Shown: positions 26,370-35,442, counted from the first letter of the stretch. The stretch is 64,000 nt of DNA from Streptomyces plumbidurans (GCF_019857225.1 NZ_JAFJSY010000039.1:58458-122457), one strand, 5' to 3'. Numbers and translations are program-made. The notes: generated by a model not told the origin, from the letters alone.

Positions 26370-27401
26370 TCATCTGCGCGGCTGGGCGTCCAGCACCTGC
26401 TGGAGCGCCTCGAACTCCTCGACGCACTTGCCGGATCCGAGCGCCACGCTGTCCAGCGGGTCGTCGGCGATATGGATGGGCATGCCGGTCTCCCGGCGCA
26501 GCCGCTCGTCGAGTCCGCGCAGCAGCGCCCCGCCGCCCGTCAGCACGATGCCCCGGTCCATGATGTCGCCGGACAGCTCCGGCGGGCACTTGTCCAGGGT
26601 CGTCTTGACGGCGTCGACAATGGCGTTGACCGGCTCCTCCATCGCCTTGCGGACCTCGCCGGCGGAGACGACGACGGTCTTGGGCAGTCCGGAGACGAGG
26701 TCCCGGCCGCGGATCTCGGTGTGTTCGTCGGATTCGAGTTCGTACGCCGAACCGATGGTGATCTTGATCTGTTCGGCGGTCCGCTCACCGAGGAGGAGGC
26801 TGTACTCCTTCTTGATGTGCTGGATGATCGCGTTGTCCAGTTCGTCGCCCGCGACGCGGATGGACTGGGCGGTGACGATGCCGCCGAGCGAGATGACCGC
26901 GACCTCGGTGGTGCCGCCGCCGATGTCCACCACCATGTTGCCCGTGGCCTCGTGGACCGGGAGGCCGGAGCCGATGGCGGCCGCCATGGGCTCCTCGATG
27001 ATGTGCACCTGGCGGGCGCCCGCCTGTGAGGACGCCTCGATCACGGCACGGCGCTCGACGCCGGTGATGCCCGAGGGCACGCAGACGACAACGCGCGGGC
27101 GGGCCAGATACCGGCGCTTGTGGATCTTGAGGATGAAGTAGCGGAGCATCCGCTCGGTGATCTCGAAGTCGGCGATGACGCCGTCCTTCAGCGGTCGTAC
27201 GGCAACGATGTTGCCAGGAGTCCGGCCGATCATCTTCTTCGCCTCGGCGCCGACCGCGAGGATGCCACCGGTGTTGGTGTTGATCGCGACGACCGACGGC
27301 TCGTTGAGAACGATCCCGCGACCCCTGACGTACACCAGCGTGTTGGCGGTCCCGAGGTCGACAGCCATGTCACGGCCGATGAACGACATTGAGTTCCCCA
27401 T
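26370..27401 (-). CDS. mreB: Actin-like cell-shape protein MreB
   Basis: A 343-residue MreB. Actin-fold motifs are DLGTANTLVYV (phosphate 1), DIGGGTTEVAVIS (phosphate 2) and LTGGGALLRGL (adenosine). The start MGNSMSFIGRDMAVDLG at 27401 is that of known Streptomyces MreB proteins. The open frame extends 27 codons further upstream, but that part is Arg/Lys/Pro-rich and unlike the family. In Streptomyces, MreB acts mainly in sporulation. It heads the mreB-C-D-PBP2-rodA cluster. Confidence 0.95.
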   Translation of the reverse strand: MGNSMSFIGRDMAVDLGTANTLVYVRGRGIVLNEPSVVAINTNTGGILAVGAEAKKMIGRTPGNIVAVRPLKDGVIADFEITERMLRYFILKIHKRRYLARPRVVVCVPSGITGVERRAVIEASSQAGARQVHIIEEPMAAAIGSGLPVHEATGNMVVDIGGGTTEVAVISLGGIVTAQSIRVAGDELDNAIIQHIKKEYSLLLGERTAEQIKITIGSAYELESDEHTEIRGRDLVSGLPKTVVVSAGEVRKAMEEPVNAIVDAVKTTLDKCPPELSGDIMDRGIVLTGGGALLRGLDERLRRETGMPIHIADDPLDSVALGSGKCVEEFEALQQVLDAQPRR

Positions 27402-27605
27402 CAGGATTCGTCTGGCCTTCCTGGGAGCTTTTGAGGGCTTTTCAGGTCGGCGAAGTGGGTGCTGTGACGTGAAGGCTTCCATCGTAATGGTGCCTGCACA
27501 AACACTGCGTGAGGGTCTCCGCCATTGTCAGCAGATGCTGGGTGCGTTCGCTTGGTGAGAGGGGCGTTCGGGGGCTCTCGTTCCCTCGATCGCCACGCAT
27601 ATGCC
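27402..27605 (-). promoter_or_regulatory. mreB upstream region
   Basis: About 200 bp between the ndk terminator and mreB. It is expected to hold the mreB promoter(s). I see no unambiguous -35/-10 pair and no further gene. GATGGGG overlaps the start codon region, leaving initiation to GGGG-like sequences. Confidence 0.3.
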
Positions 27606-27632
27606 AAAAAGTCCGGGGCCATCGCCCCAGAC
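27606..27632 (-). terminator. Terminator of ndk
   Basis: A 9-bp stem with one G-U wobble in the minus-strand RNA (arms 27611-27619 and 27624-27632, 4-nt loop) is followed on the minus strand by five T residues (plus 27606-27610). It lies 24 bp past the ndk stop and is a textbook intrinsic terminator, rare in this GC-rich genome. Confidence 0.8.
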
Positions 27633-27655
27633 CCCAACTTCCGCCGCCGCAGGCA

Positions 27656-28069
27656 CTACGCGTGGCCGGGGAAGAAGATCTTCACCTCGCGCTCGGCGGA
27701 CTCCTCGGAGTCGGAGGCGTGGATGAGGTTCTCGCGGACGATGACGCCGAAATCGCCGCGGATCGTGCCGGGGGCGGCGGCGATCGGGTCGGTCGGGCCG
27801 GCCAGGGCGCGCAGCCCCTCGATGACCCGCTCACCCTCGACGATCATCGCGACCGACGGGCCGGCCGCCATGAACTCCACCAGCGGCTCGTAGAAGGGCT
27901 TGCCCTTGTGCTCGCCGTAGTGCTGCTCCAGCGTCTCCTTGTCCAGGGTGCGCAGCTCGAGCGCCGTGATCCGCCAGCCCGACTTGCGCTCGATACGGCC
28001 GATGATCTCGCCGGTCAGGCCACGGCGGACGGCGTCGGGCTTGAGCAGGACGAGGGTGCGCTGAGTCAC
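27656..28069 (-). CDS. ndk: Nucleoside diphosphate kinase
   Basis: A 137-residue enzyme of standard length. The active-site histidine is H117 in the signature ENLIHASDSEESAEREV. It exchanges the gamma phosphate between NTPs and NDPs through phospho-His. K10 (LVLLKPDAV) and the GEHKGKPF loop are conserved. The GTG start has TAGGAG upstream. The gene is preceded by the DUF4233 gene in the same direction with a gap of 113 bp. Confidence 0.97.
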   Translation of the reverse strand: MTQRTLVLLKPDAVRRGLTGEIIGRIERKSGWRITALELRTLDKETLEQHYGEHKGKPFYEPLVEFMAAGPSVAMIVEGERVIEGLRALAGPTDPIAAAPGTIRGDFGVIVRENLIHASDSEESAEREVKIFFPGHA

Positions 28070-28182
28070 GGCGGCTCCTAGAAATCAAGGCTGTTGCAGG
28101 TGAGGGCTGTTGCAGAAGATGCCTGTCGCAGCGGATGGCTGTCGCAGGTGTTCGAAGATTACAGGGCGTGTCGCGGGCCGTG

Positions 28183-28539
28183 TCACACAGCGTCAGGGGT
28201 GGAGGAGTCCGCCTGGGCGGCGAAGCGCGCCTTCGCCTCGTCGATCTTTCTGCCGTAGTGCACCGAGGCCCACCACAGGGCCGCGAAGACCGCGCCCAGG
28301 AAGAACATCGTGGGCACCGCGAAACCGGACGCGATCAGCGCTACCTGCAGGATCCAGCCGAGGACGACCCCGCCCGGACGCGTCACGACACCGCACAGCG
28401 CCACGCACAGGAACATCGCGATGCCGCTGACCGTCCACACCGTGGACGCGGTCAGGTCGGGGTCCTTCATGGCGACCAGACCGGCGAAGCCGATCACGAA
28501 GAACTCGCCGATCAGAGTCGAAGCACAGAGCGTACGCAC
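28183..28539 (-). CDS. Small membrane protein, DUF4233 type
   Basis: A 118-residue protein with three or four hydrophobic segments (LIGEFFVIGFAGLVAM, TVSGIAMFLCVALCGVV, MFFLGAVFAALWW) and a charged C-terminus. It matches the actinobacterial DUF4233 proteins found immediately downstream of folC. No function is known to me. The GTG at 28539 lies 7 bp after the folC stop, with AAAGGG in the folC end as ribosome site; the longer upstream frame is folC read out of frame. Confidence 0.8.
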   Translation of the reverse strand: MRTLCASTLIGEFFVIGFAGLVAMKDPDLTASTVWTVSGIAMFLCVALCGVVTRPGGVVLGWILQVALIASGFAVPTMFFLGAVFAALWWASVHYGRKIDEAKARFAAQADSSTPDAV

Positions 28540-28546
28540 GGACTTC

Positions 28547-30031
28547 TCAGCCCTTTCCCAGGAGCAGCCGGGCCTCGCCGACCGTGATGACGGAGCCGGT
28601 GACGAGCACACCGCCGCCCGCGAACTCGCCGTCCTCCTCGGCCAGCGTGATCGCGGCCTCCAGGGCGTCCGGCAGCCGCGGTTCGACCTGGACGCGCTCG
28701 TCGCCGAACACCTCCACGGCGATCGCCGCGAGTTCGTCGGCGTCCATCGCGCGATGGCTGGAGTTCTGCGTGACGACGACCTCGGCGAAGATCGGCTCGA
28801 AGGCCTCGAGCAGACCGCGTACGTTCTTGTCACCGCTCGCGCCCACCACGCCGATCAGCCGGCTGAAGTCGAATGCCTCGCCGATCGCCTCGGCGGTGGC
28901 GCGGGCGCCCGCCGGGTTGTGGGCGGCGTCGAGCACGACGGTCGGGGAGCGCCGTACGACCTCGAGCCGGCCCGGCGAGGAGACCGCCGCGAAGGCCTTG
29001 CGGACGGTGTCGATGTCGAGCGGATCGGGCCGCTGCGAGCCGACCCCGAAGAACGCCTCCACCGCGGCGAGCGCCACGACGGCGTTGTGCGCCTGGTAGG
29101 GGCCGTGCAGCGGGAGGTACACCTCGTCGTACTCACCGCCGAGGCCGCGCAGGGTCAGCAGCTGTCCGCCGACGGCGACCTGGCGGGCGACGACCCCGTA
29201 CTCGAGCCCCTCCCTGGCCACCGTGGCGTCCACCTCGACGGCCTTCTTCAGCAGCACCTGGGCCGCGTCGACCGGCTGCTGGGCCATGATGACCGTCGCG
29301 TCCTGCTTGATGATCCCGGCCTTCTCCGAGGCGATCGCGCCGGGCGTCTCGCCGAGCCGGTCGGTGTGGTCGAGGTCGATGGGGGTGACGACGGCGACGT
29401 CCCCGTCGATGACGTTGGTGGCGTCCCAGGAGCCGCCCATGCCGACCTCGACGACCGCGACGTCCACGGGCGCATCGGCGAAGGCGGCGTACGCCATGCC
29501 GGTCAGCACCTCGAAGAAGGACAGCCGGTACTCCTGCTGGGAGTCGACCATCTCGATGTACGGCTTGATGTCCGCGTACGTCTCGATGAAGCGCTCGGCG
29601 GTGATGGGGGCACCGTCGAGGCTGATGCGCTCGGTGATCGACTGGACGTGGGGCGAGGTGTAGCGACCGGTGCGCAGGTCGAAGGCGCCGAGGAGGGCCT
29701 CGATCATGCGGGCCGTGGAGGTCTTGCCGTTGGTGCCCGTGATGTGGATCGAGGGGTACGAGCGCTGCGGGTCGCCCAGCACGTCCATCAGCGCGGAGAT
29801 GCGCGCGACCGACGGCTCCAGCTTGGTCTCGCCCCAGCGGGTGGCCAGCTCCGCCTCGACCTCGCGCAGGGCCCGGTCGACCTCGGGGTCCTCGGGACGG
29901 GCCGGGACGTCCGCCTCCGGCGGGCCGCCCTGGGTGCGCAGGGTGCGGCTGCCTGCCTCGATGACGGCGAGATCGGGGTCGCGGTCTTGTTCGGCGGCGA
30001 TGATCTCGTCGAAGGGGTCGCTTTCACTCAC
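28547..30031 (-). CDS. folC: Folylpolyglutamate synthase / dihydrofolate synthase
   Basis: A 494-residue Mur-ligase-fold enzyme. The P-loop is GTNGKTS (99-105), and the Mur central-domain segments around VVEVGMGGSWDATN and TPIDLDHTDRLG follow. It adds L-glutamate to dihydropteroate and to folates. The first 70 residues are an acidic extension seen in actinobacterial FolC. The GTG at 30031 has no Shine-Dalgarno and lies 6 nt after TAAACT, so it is probably translated from a leaderless mRNA. It is followed directly by the DUF4233 gene. Confidence 0.93.
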   Translation of the reverse strand: MSESDPFDEIIAAEQDRDPDLAVIEAGSRTLRTQGGPPEADVPARPEDPEVDRALREVEAELATRWGETKLEPSVARISALMDVLGDPQRSYPSIHITGTNGKTSTARMIEALLGAFDLRTGRYTSPHVQSITERISLDGAPITAERFIETYADIKPYIEMVDSQQEYRLSFFEVLTGMAYAAFADAPVDVAVVEVGMGGSWDATNVIDGDVAVVTPIDLDHTDRLGETPGAIASEKAGIIKQDATVIMAQQPVDAAQVLLKKAVEVDATVAREGLEYGVVARQVAVGGQLLTLRGLGGEYDEVYLPLHGPYQAHNAVVALAAVEAFFGVGSQRPDPLDIDTVRKAFAAVSSPGRLEVVRRSPTVVLDAAHNPAGARATAEAIGEAFDFSRLIGVVGASGDKNVRGLLEAFEPIFAEVVVTQNSSHRAMDADELAAIAVEVFGDERVQVEPRLPDALEAAITLAEEDGEFAGGGVLVTGSVITVGEARLLLGKG

Positions 30032-30043
30032 ACGGTCAGTTTA
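30032..30043 (-). promoter_or_regulatory. Leaderless promoter box of folC
   Basis: On the minus strand CCCCTAAACTGACC runs into the GTG. TAAACT (plus 30038-30043) matches TAnnnT, and 6 nt separate it from the start codon, so the predicted transcription start is the GTG itself. The same sequence and spacing precede valS. I see no good -35. Confidence 0.6.
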
Positions 30044-30045
30044 GG

Positions 30046-30160
30046 GGTGCGCCCGGGCGGAGGGGTGGCTGGCCTTGTTGTGCGGGCGCGGGGAGCGTTG
30101 TGGCTTGTCGCGCCCACGCGGCGGAGCCGCAAATCGATGCGGCCCCGCGCCCCTAAAGGC
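30046..30160. repeat. Streptomyces intergenic palindromic element, copy 1
   Basis: This GC-rich, hairpin-forming segment lies between folC and valS. It contains TTGTGGCTTGTCGCGCCCAC and, after the GCCGCA/TGCGGC arms, CCCCGCGCCCCT. A related sequence is at 37010-37092. Such elements are scattered between genes in Streptomyces chromosomes. On the minus strand it may end valS transcription, helped by the AGGC-AAAA-GCCT stem near 30150. Confidence 0.6.
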
Positions 30161-30168
30161 AAAAGCCT

Positions 30169-32799
30169 CTACTGCTCGGGCAAGCGGTCCAGCTGGGCCT
30201 TGATCCTGGTGATGTCCTCGTCCGCCTTCGCGAGGCGGCCTCGGATCTTGTCCACGACGTGGTCCGGGGCCTTGGCCAGGAAGGCTTCGTTGCCGAGTTT
30301 GGCCGTGGCCTGGGCCTTCTCCTTCTCGGCGGCCGCGAGGTCCTTGGCGAGGCGCTTGCGCTCCGCCGCGACGTCGATCGTGCCGGAGAGGTCGAGGGCG
30401 ACCTCCGCACCGGCCACCGGCAGGGTCGCCGTGGCCGTGAAGGACTCGCCCTCCGGCTGCAGGCGCAACAGCTGGCGGATGGCGGCCTCGTGCGGTGCCA
30501 GTGCCGTGCCGTCCAGGGTCAGCCGGGCCGGGACGCGCTGGCCCGGCTGGAGGCCCTGGTCGGCGCGGAAGCGGCGGACCTCGGTGATGACGGACTGCAG
30601 GGACTCGATCTCGCGCTCGGCCGCCGTGTCGCGGAAGCCGCTGTCGTGCGGCCACTCGGCGATGACGACCGACTCGCCGCCGGTGAGCGTCGTCCACAGC
30701 GTCTCGGTGACGAAGGGGACGATCGGGTGCAGCAGCTTGAGGGTGACGTCGAGGACCTCGCCGAGGACCCGCTGGGAGACCTTCGCGGGCGCCCCGCCCG
30801 CCTGGAACGTCGTCTTGGACAGCTCGACGTACCAGTCGAAGACCTCGTCCCAGGCGAAGTGGAAGAGCGCGTCCGACAACTTCGCGAACTGGTAGTCCTC
30901 GTAGAGCGCGTCGACCTCGGCCACGACCGAGTTGAGCCGGGACAGGATCCAGCGGTCCGTGGAGGACATCTCGGCGGCGTCCGGCAACGGGCCCTCGACC
31001 GTGGCGCCGTTCATCAGCGCGAAGCGCGTGGCGTTCCAGATCTTGTTGGCGAAGTTGCGCGAGCCCTGGACCCAGTCCTCGCCGATCGGGACGTCGACGC
31101 CGGGGTTGGCGCCGCGCGCGAGGGTGAAGCGGAGCGCGTCGGAGCCGTACTTGTCCATCCAGTCCAGCGGGTTGACCGCGTTGCCGAAGGACTTCGACAT
31201 CTTCTTGCCGAACTGGTCGCGGACCATGCCGTGCAGGGCGATGGTGTGGAACGGCGGGGTGCCGTCCATCGCGTACAGGCCGAACATCATCATCCGGGCG
31301 ACCCAGAAGAAGAGGATGTCGTAGCCGGTGACCAGGACGGAGTTCGGGTAGAACTTCGCGAGCGACTCGGTCTGTTCGGGCCAGCCGAGCGTGGAGAAGG
31401 GCCACAGGCCGGAGGAGAACCAGGTGTCCAGGACGTCCGTGTCCTGCTTCCAGCCCTCCGCCTCGGTGCCGGGCGGCTGCTCGTCGGGGCCGACGCAGAC
31501 GACCTCGCCGTTCGGGCCGTAGAAGACCGGGATGCGGTGGCCCCACCACAACTGCCGTGAGATGCACCAGTCGTGGAGGTTGTCGACCCAGTCGAAGTAC
31601 CGCTTCTCCATCTCCTGCGGGTGGATCGTGACCTTGCCCTCGCGGACCGCGTCACCGGCGGCCTTCGCGAGCGGGCCGACCTTGACCCACCACTGCATGG
31701 ACAGGCGCGGCTCGATGGTGGTCTTGCAGCGCGAGCAGTGGCCGACGGAGTGGACGTAGGGCCGCTTCTCGGCGACGATCCGGCCCTCGGCGCGCAGCGC
31801 GGCGACGATCGCCGAGCGGGCCTCGAAGCGGTCCTGGCCCTGGAAGGGGCCGTGGACGGTGATGACGGCGTGCTCGTCCATCACGGCGATCGCCGGGAGG
31901 TCGTGGCGGCGGCCGATCTCGAAGTCGTTCGGGTCGTGGGCCGGGGTGACCTTGACGGCGCCCGTGCCGAACTCCGGGTCGACGTGCTCGTCGGCGACGA
32001 CGGGGATGGAGCGGTCGGTCAGCGGCAGCTTGATCTGCTTGCCGACGAGGTGCTGGTAGCGCTCGTCGTCGGGGTGGACGGCGACGGCGGTGTCGCCGAG
32101 CATGGTCTCCGCGCGCGTGGTGGCGACGACGACCGTCTCGTCGCCCTCGCCGTACCGGATGGAGACGAGCTCGCCGTCGTCGTCCTGGTACTCGACCTCG
32201 ATGTCGGAGATGGCCGTCAGACAGCGCGGGCACCAGTTGATGATGCGCTCGGCGCGGTAGATCAGCTCGTCGTCGTAGAGCCGCTTGAAGATGGTCTGGA
32301 CGGCCTGCGAGAGGCCCTCGTCCATGGTGAAGCGCTCGCGCGTCCAGGCGACGCCGTCGCCGAGGCGGCGCATCTGGCCGGAGATCTGCCCGCCGGACTC
32401 GCCCTTCCACTGCCAGACCCGCTCGACGAAGGCCTCGCGGCCGAGGTCGTGGCGGGACTTGCCCTCCTTGCCGAGCTCGCGCTCGACGACGTTCTGCGTG
32501 GCGATGCCGGCGTGGTCCATGCCGGGCTGCCAGAGCGTCTCGAAGCCCTGCATGCGCTTACGGCGCGTCAGGGCGTCGATGAGGGTGTGCTCGAAGGCGT
32601 GCCCCAGGTGCAGCGAGCCCGTGACGTTCGGCGGCGGGATGACGATGGTGTACGGCGGCTTCTCGCTCTTCGCGTCCGCCTCGAAGTAACCCCGCTCCAC
32701 CCAGCGCTCGTACAGCGGCCCCTCTACGTCGGCCGGCGCGTACTGGGTCGGCAGTTCGGTGCTGGGCGCTGGTGGCTGCTGCTGAGCGTTCTCGGTCAC
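30169..32799 (-). CDS. valS: Valine--tRNA ligase
   Basis: An 876-residue class Ia synthetase. The HIGH-type motif is HLGH (64-67, in PPNVTGSLHLGHAF), and the KMSKS motif is in GKKMSKSFGN near residue 535. The CP1 editing domain lies between them, and a C-terminal coiled coil (ERKRLAKDLAAAEKEKAQAT) is typical of ValRS. The initiator GTG at 32799 lacks a Shine-Dalgarno and follows TAAACT by 6 nt. No T-box leader is possible in the 137 bp upstream. Confidence 0.97.
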   Translation of the reverse strand: MTENAQQQPPAPSTELPTQYAPADVEGPLYERWVERGYFEADAKSEKPPYTIVIPPPNVTGSLHLGHAFEHTLIDALTRRKRMQGFETLWQPGMDHAGIATQNVVERELGKEGKSRHDLGREAFVERVWQWKGESGGQISGQMRRLGDGVAWTRERFTMDEGLSQAVQTIFKRLYDDELIYRAERIINWCPRCLTAISDIEVEYQDDDGELVSIRYGEGDETVVVATTRAETMLGDTAVAVHPDDERYQHLVGKQIKLPLTDRSIPVVADEHVDPEFGTGAVKVTPAHDPNDFEIGRRHDLPAIAVMDEHAVITVHGPFQGQDRFEARSAIVAALRAEGRIVAEKRPYVHSVGHCSRCKTTIEPRLSMQWWVKVGPLAKAAGDAVREGKVTIHPQEMEKRYFDWVDNLHDWCISRQLWWGHRIPVFYGPNGEVVCVGPDEQPPGTEAEGWKQDTDVLDTWFSSGLWPFSTLGWPEQTESLAKFYPNSVLVTGYDILFFWVARMMMFGLYAMDGTPPFHTIALHGMVRDQFGKKMSKSFGNAVNPLDWMDKYGSDALRFTLARGANPGVDVPIGEDWVQGSRNFANKIWNATRFALMNGATVEGPLPDAAEMSSTDRWILSRLNSVVAEVDALYEDYQFAKLSDALFHFAWDEVFDWYVELSKTTFQAGGAPAKVSQRVLGEVLDVTLKLLHPIVPFVTETLWTTLTGGESVVIAEWPHDSGFRDTAAEREIESLQSVITEVRRFRADQGLQPGQRVPARLTLDGTALAPHEAAIRQLLRLQPEGESFTATATLPVAGAEVALDLSGTIDVAAERKRLAKDLAAAEKEKAQATAKLGNEAFLAKAPDHVVDKIRGRLAKADEDITRIKAQLDRLPEQ

Positions 32800-32811
32800 G
32801 GGGTCAGTTTA
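32800..32811 (-). promoter_or_regulatory. Leaderless promoter box of valS
   Basis: The minus strand reads CCCCTAAACTGACCCC directly before the GTG. TAAACT is at plus 32806-32811, 6 nt from the start codon. It has the same 14-nt core and spacing as before folC. The region upstream is shared with the divergent gene at 32937. Confidence 0.6.
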
Positions 32812-32936
32812 GGGGTGTCACGGGGCAGTCCCGAAACGCGTTTGTTCTGTAACGGTGGGGGCCCCGACGGAACGCGCGCTCCCCCACTGCGCCAGGATGT
32901 CGGGGACACACAAGGCATCTGGAGGGGAACCCAGAA

Positions 32937-33896
32937 ATGAGTCACAACCAGCCGGGCCCGTACGGCGGGCAGCCCCAGCAGCCCGGACCGTACGGCCAGC
33001 CGGGACCCTACGGCCAGCAGCCGCCGCAGGCGCCCCAGCCCGGCTACGGCTACCCCCAGCAGCCGCCGGCCCAGCCCGGCTACGGTTACCCGCAGCAGCC
33101 GCCGCAGGGCGTGCCGCCGCAGCAGCCCTACGGTCAGCAGCCGCCGCCATACGGCCAGGCTCCCTACGGCCAGCAGCCGTACGGCGCTCCGCAGCCGCCC
33201 GCGCCGGGAGGTGGCAAGAAGAAGACGGGCCTCATCATCGGTGCCGTGGCGGTCGTGGCAGCGATAGCTGTAGGTGCCTATTTCGTGATCGGCGGGGGAG
33301 GCGGCAGCGGTAGCAGTGTCGCCGACGACGGCCCGCACAAATTGACAACCCCGGCGAGCGTGCTCAGTGGCGAGTACAAGAAGTCCAGCAAGAACGACAG
33401 TGGCGGCTTCGACGAGAACGACGTCAAGGACGCCGAGAAGCACGGCGTGAAGAACGCCCAGGACGTGCACGCCGGTTACCAGGCCGGGGACGAGACCAAC
33501 CCACTGGCCCTGAAGATGATCAACTTCATGGGTGTGTACGGCGACATCGACAACCCGGAGGCGGCTGTCGACGGGATGTTCACCGAGATGAAGAAGAGCG
33601 CCGGCAAGGACGACGACGGTGAGGTCGTCGGTAGTCCCAAGGCCTACAAGCCCAGCGGTCTCGACGGTGCGGTGCTCAAATGCCAGGAGACCAAGGTCAA
33701 GGGCGGCTCCTCCAGCACCTCGACAGGCCCCAGCGAGATCCACATGCCGGTATGCATCTGGGGCGACCACAGCACGCTGGGCGTCATCATCCACATCGAC
33801 ATGGCCGACGCGATGGCCGGCAAGAGCGCCGACCTCGCGGGCGCGGCCGACCTGACCGCGAAGTTCCGCAAGGACGTCCGCGTCAAGAAAAGCTAA
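32937..33896 (+). CDS. Membrane protein with Pro/Gln/Gly/Tyr-rich cytoplasmic N-terminus
   Basis: A 319-residue protein. Residues 1-92 are low-complexity repeats of PYGQQP / PGYGYPQQP type and probably disordered. KKK (94-96) precedes one membrane helix (about 98-119), and a Gly/Ser hinge leads to an extracytoplasmic domain of about 190 residues with two Cys (in LKCQET and PVCIWG) that may form a disulfide. Such proteins are common in Streptomyces and their role is unknown. GGAGGGG lies 8 nt before the ATG. It is divergent from valS and convergent with clpX. Confidence 0.8.
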   Translation: MSHNQPGPYGGQPQQPGPYGQPGPYGQQPPQAPQPGYGYPQQPPAQPGYGYPQQPPQGVPPQQPYGQQPPPYGQAPYGQQPYGAPQPPAPGGGKKKTGLIIGAVAVVAAIAVGAYFVIGGGGGSGSSVADDGPHKLTTPASVLSGEYKKSSKNDSGGFDENDVKDAEKHGVKNAQDVHAGYQAGDETNPLALKMINFMGVYGDIDNPEAAVDGMFTEMKKSAGKDDDGEVVGSPKAYKPSGLDGAVLKCQETKVKGGSSSTSTGPSEIHMPVCIWGDHSTLGVIIHIDMADAMAGKSADLAGAADLTAKFRKDVRVKKS

Positions 33897-33909
33897 CCGC
33901 TACGACGCG

Positions 33910-33944
33910 AGAAGGGCCCGGCGCCAGTGGCGCCGGGCCCTTCT
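33910..33944. terminator. Bidirectional terminator between the membrane-protein gene and clpX
   Basis: A perfect 16-bp stem (33910-33925 with 33929-33944) and a 3-nt loop, followed by TTC-rich sequence. It lies between convergent genes, 13 bp after one stop and 18 bp after the other, so it should stop transcription in both directions. Confidence 0.85.
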
Positions 33945-33962
33945 TCATGAGCTTGTGCGGGG

Positions 33963-35252
33963 TTACGCGGTCTTCTGCTCCCCCGGCCCCCGCCCGTTGC
34001 GGGCGTCGCGCGGGATCAGGGTCGGGTTCACGTTCGAGTGGACGACCTCGGCGGTGACGACCACGCGGGCGACGTCCTTGCGGGACGGGACCTCGTACAT
34101 GACCGACATCAGGACCTCTTCCATGATGGCGCGCAGGCCGCGCGCGCCGGTCTGGCGCAGGATGGCCTGGTCGGCGATGGCCTCCAGGGCCTCGCGCTCG
34201 AAGTCCAGCTCCACACCGTCGAGTTCGAAGAGGCGTTGGTACTGCTTCACCAGGGCGTTGCGCGGCTCGACCAGGATCTGCAGCAGGGCCTCGCGGTCGA
34301 GGTTGTGGACCGAGGTGATGACGGGGAGGCGGCCGATGAACTCGGGGATCATGCCGAACTTGACCAGGTCCTCGGGCATGACGTCCTCGAACTGGTCCTT
34401 CTCCTCCAGCTCCCGCTTGGAGCGGATGGTGGCGCCGAAGCCGATGCCCTTGGCGCCCGCCCGGCCCTCGATGATCTTCTCCAGGCCCGCGAAGGCACCG
34501 CCCACGATGAACAGGACGTTCGTCGTGTCGATCTGGATGAACTCCTGGTGCGGGTGCTTGCGGCCGCCCTGCGGCGGCACCGAGGCCGTGGTGCCCTCCA
34601 GGATCTTCAGCAGGGCCTGCTGGACGCCCTCGCCCGACACGTCGCGGGTGATGGAGGGGTTTTCACTCTTGCGCGCGACCTTGTCGATCTCGTCGATGTA
34701 GATGATCCCGGTCTCGGCCTTCTTGACGTCGTAGTCGGCCGCCTGGATCAGCTTGAGCAGGATGTTCTCGACGTCCTCGCCGACATAGCCCGCCTCGGTC
34801 AGCGCCGTCGCGTCCGCGATCGCGAACGGGACGTTCAGCATCCGGGCCAGGGTCTGGGCCAGGAGGGTCTTGCCCGAGCCCGTGGGGCCGAGCAGCAGGA
34901 TGTTGGACTTCGCCAACTCGATCGCGTCGTCACGGCCGCTGCCCCCGCCGTTCTCCCCGGCCTGGACGCGCTTGTAGTGGTTGTACACCGCTACGGAGAG
35001 GGCCTTCTTGGCAGCGTCCTGGCCCACCACGTAGCCCTCGAGGAACTCGAAGATCTCGCGGGGCTTGGGCAGTTCCTCCCAGCGCACCTCGCTGGTCTCG
35101 GCGAGTTCTTCCTCGATGATCTCGTTGCAGAGATCGATGCACTCGTCGCAGATGTACACACCAGGCCCTGCGATGAGCTTCTTGACCTGCTTCTGGCTCT
35201 TGCCGCAGAACGAGCACTTGAGCAGATCGCCGCCGTCACCGATGCGTGCCAC
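33963..35252 (-). CDS. clpX: ATP-dependent protease ATP-binding subunit ClpX
   Basis: A 429-residue AAA+ unfoldase. The zinc-binding N-domain has C13, C16, C35 and C38. Walker A is GPTGSGKT (122-129), Walker B IIYIDEID (183-190), and the pore loop GYVGED is at 155-160. It unfolds substrates and feeds them into ClpP. The GTG at 35252 has GAAGGGG 9-15 nt upstream. It is separated from clpP2 by 190 bp and so has its own promoter as well as possible read-through. Confidence 0.97.
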   Translation of the reverse strand: MARIGDGGDLLKCSFCGKSQKQVKKLIAGPGVYICDECIDLCNEIIEEELAETSEVRWEELPKPREIFEFLEGYVVGQDAAKKALSVAVYNHYKRVQAGENGGGSGRDDAIELAKSNILLLGPTGSGKTLLAQTLARMLNVPFAIADATALTEAGYVGEDVENILLKLIQAADYDVKKAETGIIYIDEIDKVARKSENPSITRDVSGEGVQQALLKILEGTTASVPPQGGRKHPHQEFIQIDTTNVLFIVGGAFAGLEKIIEGRAGAKGIGFGATIRSKRELEEKDQFEDVMPEDLVKFGMIPEFIGRLPVITSVHNLDREALLQILVEPRNALVKQYQRLFELDGVELDFEREALEAIADQAILRQTGARGLRAIMEEVLMSVMYEVPSRKDVARVVVTAEVVHSNVNPTLIPRDARNGRGPGEQKTA

Positions 35253-35442
35253 GGTGTGCTTCCCCTTCGCCTGGGAGACGCCTAGGTCCAGCGGCTCCTG
35301 GTGCTGCCTTAGTCCGACGGTACCTTGCCGGGCCCCCCGTTCGGGCCCCCCTTGGCGCGGTTCACTTTGACGTGCAGCGTGTCAAAGCACACCAACCGTG
35401 CCAAGGGGCGGCAGACGATACAGCCTCCGTGCCCTCTGTGTG
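35253..35442 (-). other. clpX-clpP2 intergenic region
   Basis: 190 bp expected to hold the clpX promoter. A GTGTCAAAGCACACC-like segment near 35378-35394 and a CAAGGGG tract are present, but no element could be identified with confidence. Confidence 0.3.

Noticed and set aside
32800..32936. A T-box leader before valS
   Set aside because: The space is only 137 bp, the mRNA appears leaderless, and no T-box sequence is present.
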